A stretch of DNA of 64,000 nucleotides from Flavobacteriaceae bacterium PS02337 (GCA_029959285.1 JASCOE010000009.1:124001-188000); one strand, 5' to 3'; positions 16,748 to 25,443 are shown, counted from the stretch's first letter. Program-made: numbers and translations. Notes: a model not told the origin generated them from the letters alone.

Positions 16748-16783
16748 TACCTTTGTTAGCGAAAGGTGGTTATGACGCCTTTC
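16748..16783 (+). promoter_or_regulatory. -7 element TACCTTTG followed by a 5'-UTR hairpin
   Basis: TACCTTTG at 16748-16755 lies 52 bp before the ATG of the oxygenase gene. Right after it, GAAAGGTG (16761-16768) pairs with CGCCTTTC (16776-16783) around a 7-nt GTTATGA loop, with one G-T wobble. The predicted transcript would begin with this hairpin. Possible control element or stability hairpin. Confidence 0.45.
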
Positions 16784-16807
16784 TTCTTAAAATAAAAAAT
16801 GTAAAGT

Positions 16808-17758
16808 ATGCAAAACATTCCTAGTGTAGACTTACGTGATTTCCTTTCGGACGACCCGAAACGTAAACAAAAATTTGTAAATGAAATCGGCAGTGCATTT
16901 GAAAACATTGGCTTCGTTGCCTTAAAAGGTCATTTTCTTGATGATCAATTGGTAAACGAACTTTATGGTGAAATTAGAAACTTTTTCGCCTTGCCAATAG
17001 AAACTAAGCATAATTATGAAATTCCTGGAATCGGCGGACAAAGAGGTTATGTTTCTTTTGGAAAAGAACATGCTAAAGGACGCAAAGAGGGAGATTTAAA
17101 AGAATTTTGGCATTTTGGTCAATACGTTGACAAAGATTCAAGATGGGCATCAGAATATCCAGATAATGTTGAAGTTACAGAATTGCCTCGTTTTAATGTG
17201 GTTGGTAAAGAAGCGTATCAAAAATTAGAGAAAACTGGAGTTTATGTTTTAAGAGCTTTAGCTTTACATTTAGGTCTTGATGAGTTTTATTTTGATAATT
17301 ATGCAAAAGAAGGAAACTCAATTTTAAGACCAATTCATTACCCGCCAATTACATCTGAACCAGAAAACGCAATTCGTGCGGCTGCTCACGGTGATATTAA
17401 CCTTATCACATTATTGATGGGAGCTCAAGGTAAAGGATTACAAGTTCAAAATCATAACGGCGACTGGATTGATGCCATTGCTCAAGATGACGAATTGGTA
17501 ATTAATGTTGGCGATATGTTATCTCGCCACACAAATAACAAATTAAAATCTACAATTCACCAAGTGGTAAATCCGCCGAGAGAATTGTGGGGAACTTCAC
17601 GTTATTCAATTCCGTTTTTCATGCATCCTGTAAGCGATATGCGTTTGGATTGTCTTGAAAATTGTATTGACGAAGAAAACCCAAAAAAATACGAAGATAT
17701 TTCTGCTGGCGAGTTCTTACACGAACGTTTAGTAGAGTTAGGTTTAATCAAAAAATAA
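16808..17758 (+). CDS. 2-oxoglutarate/Fe(II)-dependent oxygenase, isopenicillin N synthase family
   Basis: 316 aa non-haem iron enzyme. The iron ligands are visible: His194 and Asp196 in AAHGDINLITLL, and His251 in STIHQV. The 2-oxoglutarate-binding RxS is Arg265-Ser267 in SRYSIPFF. The N-terminal segment IGSAFENIGFVALKGH is the family DIOX_N start. Length is normal. It stands alone on the plus strand, divergent from the E1 gene with a 188-bp gap. Substrate cannot be read; bacterial members act on small molecules. Confidence 0.9.
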   Translation: MQNIPSVDLRDFLSDDPKRKQKFVNEIGSAFENIGFVALKGHFLDDQLVNELYGEIRNFFALPIETKHNYEIPGIGGQRGYVSFGKEHAKGRKEGDLKEFWHFGQYVDKDSRWASEYPDNVEVTELPRFNVVGKEAYQKLEKTGVYVLRALALHLGLDEFYFDNYAKEGNSILRPIHYPPITSEPENAIRAAAHGDINLITLLMGAQGKGLQVQNHNGDWIDAIAQDDELVINVGDMLSRHTNNKLKSTIHQVVNPPRELWGTSRYSIPFFMHPVSDMRLDCLENCIDEENPKKYEDISAGEFLHERLVELGLIKK

Positions 17759-17780
17759 ACTTAAATAAATTCTTATATGA

Positions 17781-17826
17781 AAATTCCAAATTCCAAGTTT
17801 TTCTTGGGGTTTGGAATTTAATTTTT
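17781..17826 (+). terminator. Terminator-like hairpin after the oxygenase gene
   Basis: AAATTCCAAA (17781-17790) pairs with TTTGGAATTT (17810-17819), extended by TTCCAAG against CTTGGGG, with a T-rich tail (AATTTTTAAAT). It is 20 bp after the stop at 17758. Confidence 0.65.
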
Positions 17827-17870
17827 AAATATCTTTATACTTGAAATTTATTTATTAGAATGAAAAAAAT

Positions 17871-18203
17871 ATGGACTTTAAAGATCAATTAAAAAATTTG
17901 TTTCCAGATCACGTTGAATCAAATGAACCAGAACAAGTTGAAGAACAAGAACACGTTCTTTACGTTCAGAAAGAGCCAATGATTTGCAAATTTGAAAAAC
18001 GTAAAGGAAAAGCAACTACTATTATTGAAGGTTATAAAGGCTCTGACGAAGATTTTAAAATCCTAGCCAAAGAAATCAAAACCAAATTGAGCGTTGGCGG
18101 AACTTTTAAAGATGATTCCATTATCATTCAAGGAGATTATCGCGATAAAATCATGGCAATCTTAAAAGATAAAGGATTTAAAACCAAACGCGTTGGAGGA
18201 TGA
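17871..18203 (+). CDS. SUI1/eIF1-like translation factor (YciH family)
   Basis: 110 aa. The core KRKGKATTIIEGYKGSDEDFKILAKEIKTKLSVGGTFKD (about 43-82) and DYRDKIMAILKDKGFK match the SUI1 domain of eIF1 and bacterial YciH, which act on start-codon fidelity. The N-terminal 40 residues are acidic (EPEQVEEQEHV). Single gene; its stop is followed by a repeat region that leads into the nucleoside phosphorylase gene, 193 bp away. Confidence 0.88.
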   Translation: MDFKDQLKNLFPDHVESNEPEQVEEQEHVLYVQKEPMICKFEKRKGKATTIIEGYKGSDEDFKILAKEIKTKLSVGGTFKDDSIIIQGDYRDKIMAILKDKGFKTKRVGG

Positions 18204-18215
18204 TGATTTCAGAAT

Positions 18216-18396
18216 TTAGATTTTAGATTTTAGATTGAAAAACGCTAAAAATTAACCGAAAAGTTCGCTAAGAATTTTAAAAATGAGGATTTAGTTTCAA
18301 AAAAGTTCGCAAAGCTTTATATCGAATTAAAATACATTTTTATGTAAACCTCAGTACCTTAGAACCTTTGCAACTTTGTACCTTAAAAAGAAAAAA
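18216..18396 (+). repeat. Composite flavobacterial repeat/promoter region before the phosphorylase gene
   Basis: Begins with AGATTTTAGATT units, then degenerate AGTTCGC(T/A)AAG units of the CGCAAAG type (18250-18320), then ACCTTAGAACCTTTG and CAACTTTGTACCTTA, which contain CTTTG cores resembling the Bacteroidota -7 element. It ends with a purine-rich stretch AAAAAGAAAAAAA before the ATG at 18397. It may supply the promoter. Confidence 0.5.
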
Positions 18397-19266
18397 ATGA
18401 TCCAATCATCAGAATTAATATTAAATCCAGACGGAAGTGTTTACCATTTAAACCTTCGTCCTGAACATATTGCGCACGACATAATTTTTGTTGGCGATCA
18501 AAATAGAGTAGAAAAAATTACTCAATTTTTCGATTCAATCGAATATTCAACTCAAAAAAGAGAATTTAAAACCCAAACCGGAATTTATAAAGGGAAAAGA
18601 ATTTCTGTAATTTCTACCGGAATCGGACCAGATAATATCGATATTGTACTCAACGAATTAGATGCTTTAGTAAATATTGATTTAAAAACTCGTGAGCCAA
18701 AAGAAAAACTAACTTCGTTAAATATTATCAGAATTGGAACTTCAGGTTCATTGCAAGAAAATATTCCAGTTGATAGTTTTGTAATGTCTAAATTTGGTTT
18801 AGGATTAGACAATATGTTACGCTCTTATTTAATTGATAATGTATCGATTACAGAAATTGAAGATGCATTTGTAACGCACACCAATTGGGATCCGAGAAAA
18901 GGAAAACCTTATGTAACTGAATGTTCTGAAAAATTAGAAAAACTAATTGAATCTGATAAAATATTTAAAGGAATTACAGCAACTGCAGGAGGATTTTACG
19001 GTCCGCAAGGAAGAGTTTTACGTTTGAACATACAAGACGAAGAACTGAATAACAAAATGGATAATTTTAGTTATAACGATACTAAAATTACCAATTTAGA
19101 AATGGAAACAGCAGCGATTTACGGGCTTTCTGCACTTTTAGGACATAACGCATTATCGCTTAATGCTATTATTGCCAATCGTGCTTCTGGAACTTTTAGT
19201 GAAGATCCTTATAAGGCTGTAGATGAATTGATTGCATATACACTTAATAAACTGGCAGGAAATTAA
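18397..19266 (+). CDS. Nucleoside phosphorylase (uridine/purine type, PNP_UDP_1 family)
   Basis: 289 aa from ATG 18397; the frame is open a further 7 codons to a TTG at 18376, but that extension is lysine-rich repeat sequence. Motifs: DIIFVGDQNRVEKITQFF, ISVISTGIGPDNIDIVLNEL (phosphate-binding GIG), IIRIGTSGSLQENIPVDSFV (the G-x-S/T-G-S core), and TNLEMETAAIYGLSALL (ribose-binding EMET). It converts nucleosides plus phosphate to base and ribose-1-phosphate (uridine phosphorylase most likely). Followed 14 bp later by a tiny membrane protein gene. Confidence 0.9.
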   Translation: MIQSSELILNPDGSVYHLNLRPEHIAHDIIFVGDQNRVEKITQFFDSIEYSTQKREFKTQTGIYKGKRISVISTGIGPDNIDIVLNELDALVNIDLKTREPKEKLTSLNIIRIGTSGSLQENIPVDSFVMSKFGLGLDNMLRSYLIDNVSITEIEDAFVTHTNWDPRKGKPYVTECSEKLEKLIESDKIFKGITATAGGFYGPQGRVLRLNIQDEELNNKMDNFSYNDTKITNLEMETAAIYGLSALLGHNALSLNAIIANRASGTFSEDPYKAVDELIAYTLNKLAGN

Positions 19267-19280
19267 TTTCGTATATAAAA

Positions 19281-19517
19281 ATGGGGCATTTGTTTAATTA
19301 TTTCTTTTTAGGAATTGGAGGATTATTCAGATGGAGTTTTTTTCAATTACTAAATGCTTCGATTGAAGAAAAATATGCGAAAGATTTAGAGTATTATTTG
19401 AATCAGAAAGACAAGAATGTTGATAAAAATGGGTTTACAACCGCCCAAAAGAACTTTCTTGCAGGAATATTCATTTTTATAGCGCTTATATTTTTAATTG
19501 AAAAAATAGAAGGCTAA
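19281..19517 (+). CDS. Small membrane protein of unknown function
   Basis: 78 aa. Two hydrophobic stretches: FNYFFLGIGGLFRWSFFQLL (about 4-23) and FLAGIFIFIALIFLIEKI (about 59-76), joined by a charged loop (EEKYAKDLEYYLNQKDKNVDK). No family recognised. Lies 14 bp after the nucleoside phosphorylase stop and 23 bp before the DUF4265 start, so co-transcription is likely. Confidence 0.65.
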   Translation: MGHLFNYFFLGIGGLFRWSFFQLLNASIEEKYAKDLEYYLNQKDKNVDKNGFTTAQKNFLAGIFIFIALIFLIEKIEG

Positions 19518-19540
19518 CTTTAAGCGAACAAAATTACAGA

Positions 19541-20017
19541 ATGGAACAAGAAACGCATAAAAAAATATTATTTAAATACTATAGTGATTATCTAGATGAA
19601 GTAGTGTCTGAAACCATGTGGGCAGAAATTATTGATTTAGAAAAAGGTCTTTTTAAACTGGATAACATTCCTTTTTTCGGACCATTGATTGCTACAGACG
19701 ATCTTTTTTACGCAGAATTTGACGAAACTGAAGCCAAATTCATGCATAAAAAAACAATTCAAAATTCTGGAAATTCGATTGTTCAGATTGCTATTTTAGA
19801 AAAAGGTTTTGATGCAGCAGTTATCAGAGAAAAATTAAAGGCAATTAATTGTTTATCGGAAGCTTTAAACGACACTTTTTTCGCAGCAGAAATCGGAAAG
19901 GACGTAGATTATGCACTGGTAAGAAGCTTGTTGAGCGAATACGAATCGAAAGATATTATCGAATTTGCAGAACCTTGTCTTTCGGAAAAACATCGGACAG
20001 ATTTATTAAAAAACTAA
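19541..20017 (+). CDS. DUF4265 family protein
   Basis: 158 aa, cytoplasmic. The segments KILFKYYSDYLDEVVSETMWAEIIDLEKGLFKLDNIPFFGPLIATDDLFYAE (residues 8-59) match my memory of the DUF4265 family, whose function is unknown. The remainder is mixed alpha/beta, ending KHRTDLLKN. Second gene after the nucleoside phosphorylase on the same strand, 23 bp from its neighbour. Confidence 0.8.
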   Translation: MEQETHKKILFKYYSDYLDEVVSETMWAEIIDLEKGLFKLDNIPFFGPLIATDDLFYAEFDETEAKFMHKKTIQNSGNSIVQIAILEKGFDAAVIREKLKAINCLSEALNDTFFAAEIGKDVDYALVRSLLSEYESKDIIEFAEPCLSEKHRTDLLKN

Positions 20018-20076
20018 ACTAACCAAACTCTAGAATACGCATACCAAGCAAAGAACTTAACTTAAACTTAAAATAA

Positions 20077-20928
20077 ATGAAAACTGTCAAAATTGCGGGT
20101 GTTCCGGAACACTTCAATTTGCCGTGGCATCTATGCATCGAAAACGGCGAATTTGAAGAAGAGGGCATCGACTTACAATGGACAAATGTTCCCGAAGGTA
20201 CTGGAAAAATGTGTCAAATGCTTCGTGACGGCGAAACAGATTTAGCGGTTATTTTAACTGAAGGTATTCTAAAAGATATCTCGGCAGGCAATCCGAGTAA
20301 AATCGTTCAGATTTATGTTCAGTCACCTTTAATCTGGGGAATTCACGTTGCTGCAAAATCTGATTTTAAAACTCTAAAAGATCTTAAAAACAAAAAAGTC
20401 GCTATTTCTAGAATCGGCTCTGGATCTCAATTAATGGCCTATGTAAATGCAAATGAGCAAGGCTGGAAAATGGATGATTTGGAATTCGAAATTGTAAATA
20501 CGATTGATGGCGCTGTAGACGCTTTAACCAACGAAAAAGCAGATTATTTTATGTGGGAACGTTTTATGACAAAACCACTTGTTGACAAAGGAGTTTTTAG
20601 ACGTATTGACGACTGCCCTACTCCTTGGCCATCATTTATAATCGCTGTTCGCGAAGAATTTCTAAAAAAGAATGGCAAGGTAGTTGAGAAAATTCTAGGA
20701 ATTATCAACAATACAACCACAGATTTTAAAGAGATTCCGGAAATAGACAAAAAATTATCCAAACTTTTTAATCAAAAAGCTGAGGATATAAAAGAGTGGC
20801 TTAAACTGACACAATGGTCACAAAAGAATTTAACCGAAAAGTCTTTTAATAAAATTCAAAATCAGTTATTTGATCTGGGAATTATTGATAAAAAAAGTAT
20901 TTTTGTAGAAACCGTAAAAGCACTATAA
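20077..20928 (+). CDS. Solute-binding-like protein without signal peptide (NMT1/Ca3427-like)
   Basis: 283 aa. Looks like a type-II periplasmic binding protein: KIAGVPEHFNLPWHLCIENGEFEEEGIDLQW (about 5-35) and DLAVILTEGILKD, then LKDLKNKKVAISRIGSGSQLMAYV (about 107-130). Yet the N-terminus MKTVKIAGVPEHF has no signal peptide or lipobox, so it is probably cytoplasmic. Comparable soluble members occur in fungi (Ca3427) and bacteria. No transporter permease or ATPase is nearby. It is followed 20 bp later by a membrane transglutaminase gene, whose function may or may not be linked. Confidence 0.75.
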   Translation: MKTVKIAGVPEHFNLPWHLCIENGEFEEEGIDLQWTNVPEGTGKMCQMLRDGETDLAVILTEGILKDISAGNPSKIVQIYVQSPLIWGIHVAAKSDFKTLKDLKNKKVAISRIGSGSQLMAYVNANEQGWKMDDLEFEIVNTIDGAVDALTNEKADYFMWERFMTKPLVDKGVFRRIDDCPTPWPSFIIAVREEFLKKNGKVVEKILGIINNTTTDFKEIPEIDKKLSKLFNQKAEDIKEWLKLTQWSQKNLTEKSFNKIQNQLFDLGIIDKKSIFVETVKAL

Positions 20929-20947
20929 TACTGCTTTTTTGATTCGT

Positions 20948-21880
20948 ATGATGAAATTCCCTAAAATTGACTTACCGTATTTAAAATCCAAACTGCAGGT
21001 GAAATCACCGTGGGACAGGATTATTATAATGCTGTTGAGTCTTTTTATTACCATTCCGATTTTCATCATACTGCATCAAAATTTAATCGATCTAGAATGG
21101 GCATTCAATTTAGATCGAGTATTTATATTTGTTTTCGTTTTTGCGGCCATATTTTTTCTTCTGATGAATCTCAGAACAATTATTATTTTGTGCATCGCAG
21201 TTTATTTATTGGTTTTATTTTACGGAACAGTGATTGGAAATTATGGTTTCAGCGAAATCTCAGAAGATTATAATTCGATGATTTATACCATGTCTGATAA
21301 TCCATATCCGCAAGATATAATTGTGGCGAAATTGTTGCCGTTTCCCAATAAGACAAAGATTATCAGTGCAATAGAATATCAGAATCCGAAAGTGCGAAAT
21401 TTTGCTATTATGGCAACTTCAAAGCATTTTAAAGGAATTAGAGGATATTCTGATTATCGTACCATAATTCAATGTTTTGCTGTTTTTAAAGAAATAAATG
21501 GCAGATGGAATTATGTAAACGATCCAAAAGAAGGTGATTATATTGCAACCGCCAGCGAATCTTTAGATTATTTTTCTGGCGATTGCGATGATCATTCTAT
21601 TTTAATGGCTGCGGCTGTACGTTCTATTGGAGGCACGCCACGACTTATTCACACCAAAGGACATATTTATCCAGAAATTTTAATTGGTTCAACGCTTGAT
21701 TTAGAAAAAGTCAATTACTTAATTAAAAATGTGCTTTTTCCTAAAGAAAGCCAAGGCAAAAAACTTCATTATCACATAGACGAACGCGGTCAGGTTTGGA
21801 TGAACTTAGATTATACTGCAACTTATCCAGGCGGCCCGTTTATGTACGAAGAAATTTTAGGAGCCTTAACTCTTAATTAA
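20948..21880 (+). CDS. Membrane-anchored transglutaminase-like cysteine protease
   Basis: 310 aa from ATG 20948 (a second ATG follows at 20951). Three hydrophobic segments in residues 25-105 anchor it in the membrane. The catalytic triad of the transglutaminase fold is visible: Cys213 in SGDCDDHS, His239 in TKGHIYPE, and an Asp in MNLDYTATYPGG (about 280). Such proteins often cleave or crosslink peptides in the periplasm. The start follows the solute-binding-like gene by 20 bp. Confidence 0.82.
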   Translation: MMKFPKIDLPYLKSKLQVKSPWDRIIIMLLSLFITIPIFIILHQNLIDLEWAFNLDRVFIFVFVFAAIFFLLMNLRTIIILCIAVYLLVLFYGTVIGNYGFSEISEDYNSMIYTMSDNPYPQDIIVAKLLPFPNKTKIISAIEYQNPKVRNFAIMATSKHFKGIRGYSDYRTIIQCFAVFKEINGRWNYVNDPKEGDYIATASESLDYFSGDCDDHSILMAAAVRSIGGTPRLIHTKGHIYPEILIGSTLDLEKVNYLIKNVLFPKESQGKKLHYHIDERGQVWMNLDYTATYPGGPFMYEEILGALTLN

Positions 21881-22027
21881 ATTTCAATCTCTTATTTTAT
21901 TTTGCAATTAGGCAAAAAAAACATTCTTTTTTATGAATAAAAAAATATTTATAAATATTTGATTACGAAAATTTTAATGTTATTTTTTTTTGTAACTTTT
22001 TCCTGTTTAACTTTTAATCACAAAATC

Positions 22028-22396
22028 ATGAAAAACTCTAAATTGGTTACCCTTCTTTTTGCAGTTGCTGTCGTATTAATGATTTCATGTCATGGTAAAA
22101 GAGACAGGTTAGTAAATTCTTGGAAAGTTTCGGCTGTCGAGCCTAAAACTTCAATTAATGATTCTACAAAAAATGCAATTTTAACTAATGGGATGCTCAC
22201 TTTTACAGAAGATGGACATGTGACAGGTTATCTGCTTCGTGAAATAACGGACGGTACTTACGCATTATCTCAAAAAGGAAAAAAACTCGTAATTAAAGAC
22301 GAAGTGGGTACGCCTTATGTTTGTGAAAGCACTATTACAGAAGATCAATTGATTCTGGATACCAAAGAAGCTAAACTAACATTTAAGAAAATTTAA
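22028..22396 (+). CDS. Lipocalin-like lipoprotein
   Basis: 122 aa from ATG 22028; the frame continues upstream but the signal peptide MKNSKLVTLLFAVAVVLMISCHGKR with lipobox MISC starts here. The mature part has RLVNSWKVSAVEPKT and GMLTFTEDGHVTGYL, then GTYALSQKGKKLVIKDEVGTPYVCES, typical of the small lipocalin-like domains common in Bacteroidota (often with an N-terminal W that starts a strand). Single gene; a terminator hairpin follows at 22424. Confidence 0.8.
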   Translation: MKNSKLVTLLFAVAVVLMISCHGKRDRLVNSWKVSAVEPKTSINDSTKNAILTNGMLTFTEDGHVTGYLLREITDGTYALSQKGKKLVIKDEVGTPYVCESTITEDQLILDTKEAKLTFKKI

Positions 22397-22423
22397 ATAC
22401 TTTTTATACTTACAGCATATACT

Positions 22424-22460
22424 AAAAAACCATTCTTTCCTTTGTGCAGAATGGTTTTTT
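22424..22460 (+). terminator. Intrinsic terminator
   Basis: AAAAAACCATTCT pairs with AGAATGGTTTTTT, loop TTCCTTTGTGC, T6 tail. It ends inside the -33 region of the next promoter. Confidence 0.85.
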
Positions 22461-22489
22461 GATTTTTAGAACTAAAATAAATATCTTTG
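22459..22489 (+). promoter_or_regulatory. Promoter for the ABC-F gene (TTG-N20-TATCTTTG)
   Basis: TTG (22459-22461), 20-bp spacer, TATCTTTG (22482-22489). The start codon is at 22602, so the predicted leader is just over 100 nt. The leader holds an ATG-TGA pair and several short possible peptides. Confidence 0.7.
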
Positions 22490-22601
22490 CATTCTTCAAA
22501 ATAAGCACTAACGTATGTGAAAAATAGTTTCTTTCAGAAAATTTAGTGAGTAACACAATTTGTGGCAGCTCTATTTTTTTAATATCTAAAAGAAAGGAAT
22601 T

Positions 22602-24188
22602 ATGCTTATTCTTCAAAATATCTCATATCAGCATGAGAATAAAGACATGCTGTTTCAAAACGTAAGTTTCAATTTAAATCATCACGATAAAACAGCATTA
22701 GTCGGAAATAATGGTATTGGAAAATCTACATTATTAAAAATTATTTCGGGTGAACTTAAAGCTTTTTCGGGGCAAATTAATCAAAAATCAAGGCCTTATT
22801 ATGTGCCGCAATTGTTTGGTCAATTTAACGAATTGACAATTGCTGAAGCTTTAAAAATAAAGGATAAAATCAAATCACTTAAAGAAATACTTGAAGGTAT
22901 TGTAACTGAAGAAAACCTGCTATTGTTAGACGATGATTGGACAATTGAAGAACGTTGTCATGAAGCCTTATCGTATTGGAATCTTCTAGATTTAGATTTG
23001 AATCAGAAAATGGAAACTTTAAGCGGCGGTCAGAAAACAAAAGTTTTTTTAGCGGGAATTATAATTCATCAGCCAGAATTGGTTTTATTAGATGAACCAA
23101 GCAATCATCTGGATTTTGAAGGAAGAAATTTATTGTACGATTTTGTAAAATCTACTTCAAGTTCATTATTGGTTGTCAGCCACGACAGAACTTTATTAAA
23201 TATTCTCAACAAAACTCTTGAATTGAGTAAAAACGGAATTTCAGTTTATGGCGGAAATTATGATTTTTATAATGAACAGAAAAAAGTTGAAAACCACGCT
23301 TTAGAGCAAGATGTTCAAAACAAAGAAAAAGCGCTCAGAAAAGCCAAAGAAAAAGAACGTGAAACTATTGAACGCCAGAATAAACTAGATTCTAGAGGTA
23401 AAAAGAAACAGGAAAAGTCGGGTGTTGCCAGAATTATGATGAATACACTTCGAAATAATGCAGAAAACAGCAGTTCGAAATTAAAAGATGTTCATGCAGA
23501 AAAAATTAGCGGTATTTCTGAAGATTTGCGACAATTAAGGTCTAATCTTCCGGCAATAGATCAAATGAAATTTGGATTTAATACGGCAACATTTCATAAA
23601 GGAAAAATATTTTTTAAAGCAAATGAAATCAATTATAGTTATGAAAATCAATTGCTTTGGAAAGAAAACCTAAGTTTTGATATTCTTTCTGGCGATCGAT
23701 TGGTTTTAAAAGGATTAAATGGTTCTGGAAAAACAACTTTGATTAAAATTATTTTGGGTGAATTAACTCCAAAACAAGGAAATATTGCTTCATTAGAAAA
23801 AAAATCTATATACATCGATCAAGATTATTCACTTCTTGATAATAATCTGAAAATCTACGAACAAGCACAGCTTTTTAATGATTGTGGTTTAGAAGAACAT
23901 GATGTAAAAATGAGATTGAATCGTTTTTTATTTTCTCAAAATGATTGGGACAAACCTTGCAAAGCATTAAGCGGTGGCGAAAGAATGCGACTAATGTTGT
24001 GTTGCTTAATCATTAGCAACGAATCACCAGAGATCATTATTTTAGACGAACCAACGAATAATCTTGATATTCAAAATATTGAAATTCTAACTGCAGCCAT
24101 CAATGAATACAGCGGAACTTTGATTGTTATTTCGCACGATCAATTTTTCTTGGAACAAATAAATATTCAAAAAAGCATTCAGCTTTAA
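22602..24188 (+). CDS. ABC-F family ATPase (ribosome-associated)
   Basis: 528 aa with two ABC cassettes and no membrane part. First cassette: Walker A GNNGIGKSTLL (about 36-46), signature LSGGQKTKVFLAG (about 140), Walker B LLDEPSNHLD. Second: GLNGSGKTTLIK (about 367), LSGGERMRLMLC, IILDEPTNNLD. Between them lies a long charged linker (EKALRKAKEKERETIERQNKLDSRGKKKQEKS), the interdomain P-site-tip region. Members relieve stalled ribosomes or protect from antibiotics (Msr/Vga/Lsa types) or act as EttA-like factors; which of these is not resolved. Long leader hints at attenuation. Confidence 0.9.
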   Translation: MLILQNISYQHENKDMLFQNVSFNLNHHDKTALVGNNGIGKSTLLKIISGELKAFSGQINQKSRPYYVPQLFGQFNELTIAEALKIKDKIKSLKEILEGIVTEENLLLLDDDWTIEERCHEALSYWNLLDLDLNQKMETLSGGQKTKVFLAGIIIHQPELVLLDEPSNHLDFEGRNLLYDFVKSTSSSLLVVSHDRTLLNILNKTLELSKNGISVYGGNYDFYNEQKKVENHALEQDVQNKEKALRKAKEKERETIERQNKLDSRGKKKQEKSGVARIMMNTLRNNAENSSSKLKDVHAEKISGISEDLRQLRSNLPAIDQMKFGFNTATFHKGKIFFKANEINYSYENQLLWKENLSFDILSGDRLVLKGLNGSGKTTLIKIILGELTPKQGNIASLEKKSIYIDQDYSLLDNNLKIYEQAQLFNDCGLEEHDVKMRLNRFLFSQNDWDKPCKALSGGERMRLMLCCLIISNESPEIIILDEPTNNLDIQNIEILTAAINEYSGTLIVISHDQFFLEQINIQKSIQL

Positions 24189-24194
24189 AGCTAG

Positions 24195-24227
24195 AAAGCG
24201 CTAAGATAATCTTGGCGCTTTTTTTAT
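24195..24227 (+). terminator. Intrinsic terminator after the ABC-F gene
   Basis: AAAGCGCTAAG pairs with CTTGGCGCTTT (one wobble), loop ATAAT, T8 tail. Confidence 0.88.
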
Positions 24228-24390
24228 TTAATTGCAAATCAAATCGGATTATTTAAACATTATAATTAATGTCTTGATTTTAAAAATGTTAGGTAAAATT
24301 CTTAAATTGCAGGTAAATCTTATAATTCCAAATCGTTATAACTCGACAATAGCATTTCAAAAACTAACATATAACTAAAATTTTTAGATT

Positions 24391-25443
24391 ATGAAGTTCA
24401 AATACAACATTCTGTCCTTATTTTTAGCCTTAAGTTTATTGTTTTCAGAAACGGTTCTTCCTTGTACCAGAATAGTTTATGAAGGATTAAATGGTACAAT
24501 TATCACGGCACGTTCGATGGATTGGAAAGGAGAAATTCCAGCAAATTTATGGATATTTCCGCGTGGAATAGAGCGATTTGGCGAAGCTGGCAGTAGTTCT
24601 ATAAAATGGAAATCTAAATATGGAAGTGTCATTACAAGTTCGTGGGATATCGCTTCTTCTGACGGAATGAATGAAAAAGGACTTGTTGGTAATCTTTTAT
24701 GGTTGGTTGAATCTCAATATCCAAAATTTGAGAAAAACGGCAAAGTAAAAGGTTTGGCTGTTTCTTTATGGTTGCAATATGTTTTAGATAATTTTTCGAC
24801 TGTTTCTGAAGCTGTTACAGCCTTAGAAAAGAAAGATTTTGTTATTGCTTCTTCTCATATTCCGGGAACAGATATTTTTGCTACGGTTCATTTATCCATA
24901 TCAGATGCGACTGGAGACAATGCTATTTTCGAATATATAAACGGAAAATTGGTTATTCATCACGATAGAAAATATGTGGCGATGACCAATTCTCCTCTTT
25001 TTGATGAACAATTAGCAATTAATTCGTATTGGAAAAGCATACCTGGAACTATTATGCTGCCAGGTACAAATCGTGCTGCAGATCGATTTGTTCGCGCTTC
25101 TTATTATATAGATGCGATTCCGAAAACGGATAATACGAGAACTGCTTTGGCAAGTGTTTTTGGTGTAATTCGAAATTGTTCTGTTCCATTGGGAATTTCA
25201 TCAGAAACTGAACCCAACATCTCCTCTACTCGCTGGAGAACGGTTGCTGATCAGAAAAATTTAGTTTATTATTTTGATAATGTATTAAATCCGAATGTGA
25301 TTTGGGTTGAATTTAATAAAATTGATTTTAGCGAAAAAGGAAAAATTAAGAAGCTAAGTTTGGCAAATCATGAAAATTATTCTGGTGAATCGTTAGCAAG
25401 TTTTAAAGAAACTAAGCCTTTTCAATTTGCTGGATTAGATTAA
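24391..25443 (+). CDS. Secreted Ntn-type linear amide C-N hydrolase (choloylglycine hydrolase family)
   Basis: 350 aa. Signal peptide MKFKYNILSLFLALSLLFSET with the Ntn nucleophile Cys25 in VLPCTRIVYEG directly after it, so exposing Cys25 as the new N-terminus completes the active site. Other family residues: ITARSMDWKGEIP (Arg/Asp near the active site), SDGMNEKGLVGNLLWL (the N-G-L-x-G-N core) and HHDRKYVAMTNSPLFDEQ. Substrates are amides such as conjugated bile acids, penicillin or N-acyl-homoserine lactones; nothing here decides. Periplasmic. Flanked by its own terminator at 25449. Confidence 0.88.
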   Translation: MKFKYNILSLFLALSLLFSETVLPCTRIVYEGLNGTIITARSMDWKGEIPANLWIFPRGIERFGEAGSSSIKWKSKYGSVITSSWDIASSDGMNEKGLVGNLLWLVESQYPKFEKNGKVKGLAVSLWLQYVLDNFSTVSEAVTALEKKDFVIASSHIPGTDIFATVHLSISDATGDNAIFEYINGKLVIHHDRKYVAMTNSPLFDEQLAINSYWKSIPGTIMLPGTNRAADRFVRASYYIDAIPKTDNTRTALASVFGVIRNCSVPLGISSETEPNISSTRWRTVADQKNLVYYFDNVLNPNVIWVEFNKIDFSEKGKIKKLSLANHENYSGESLASFKETKPFQFAGLD

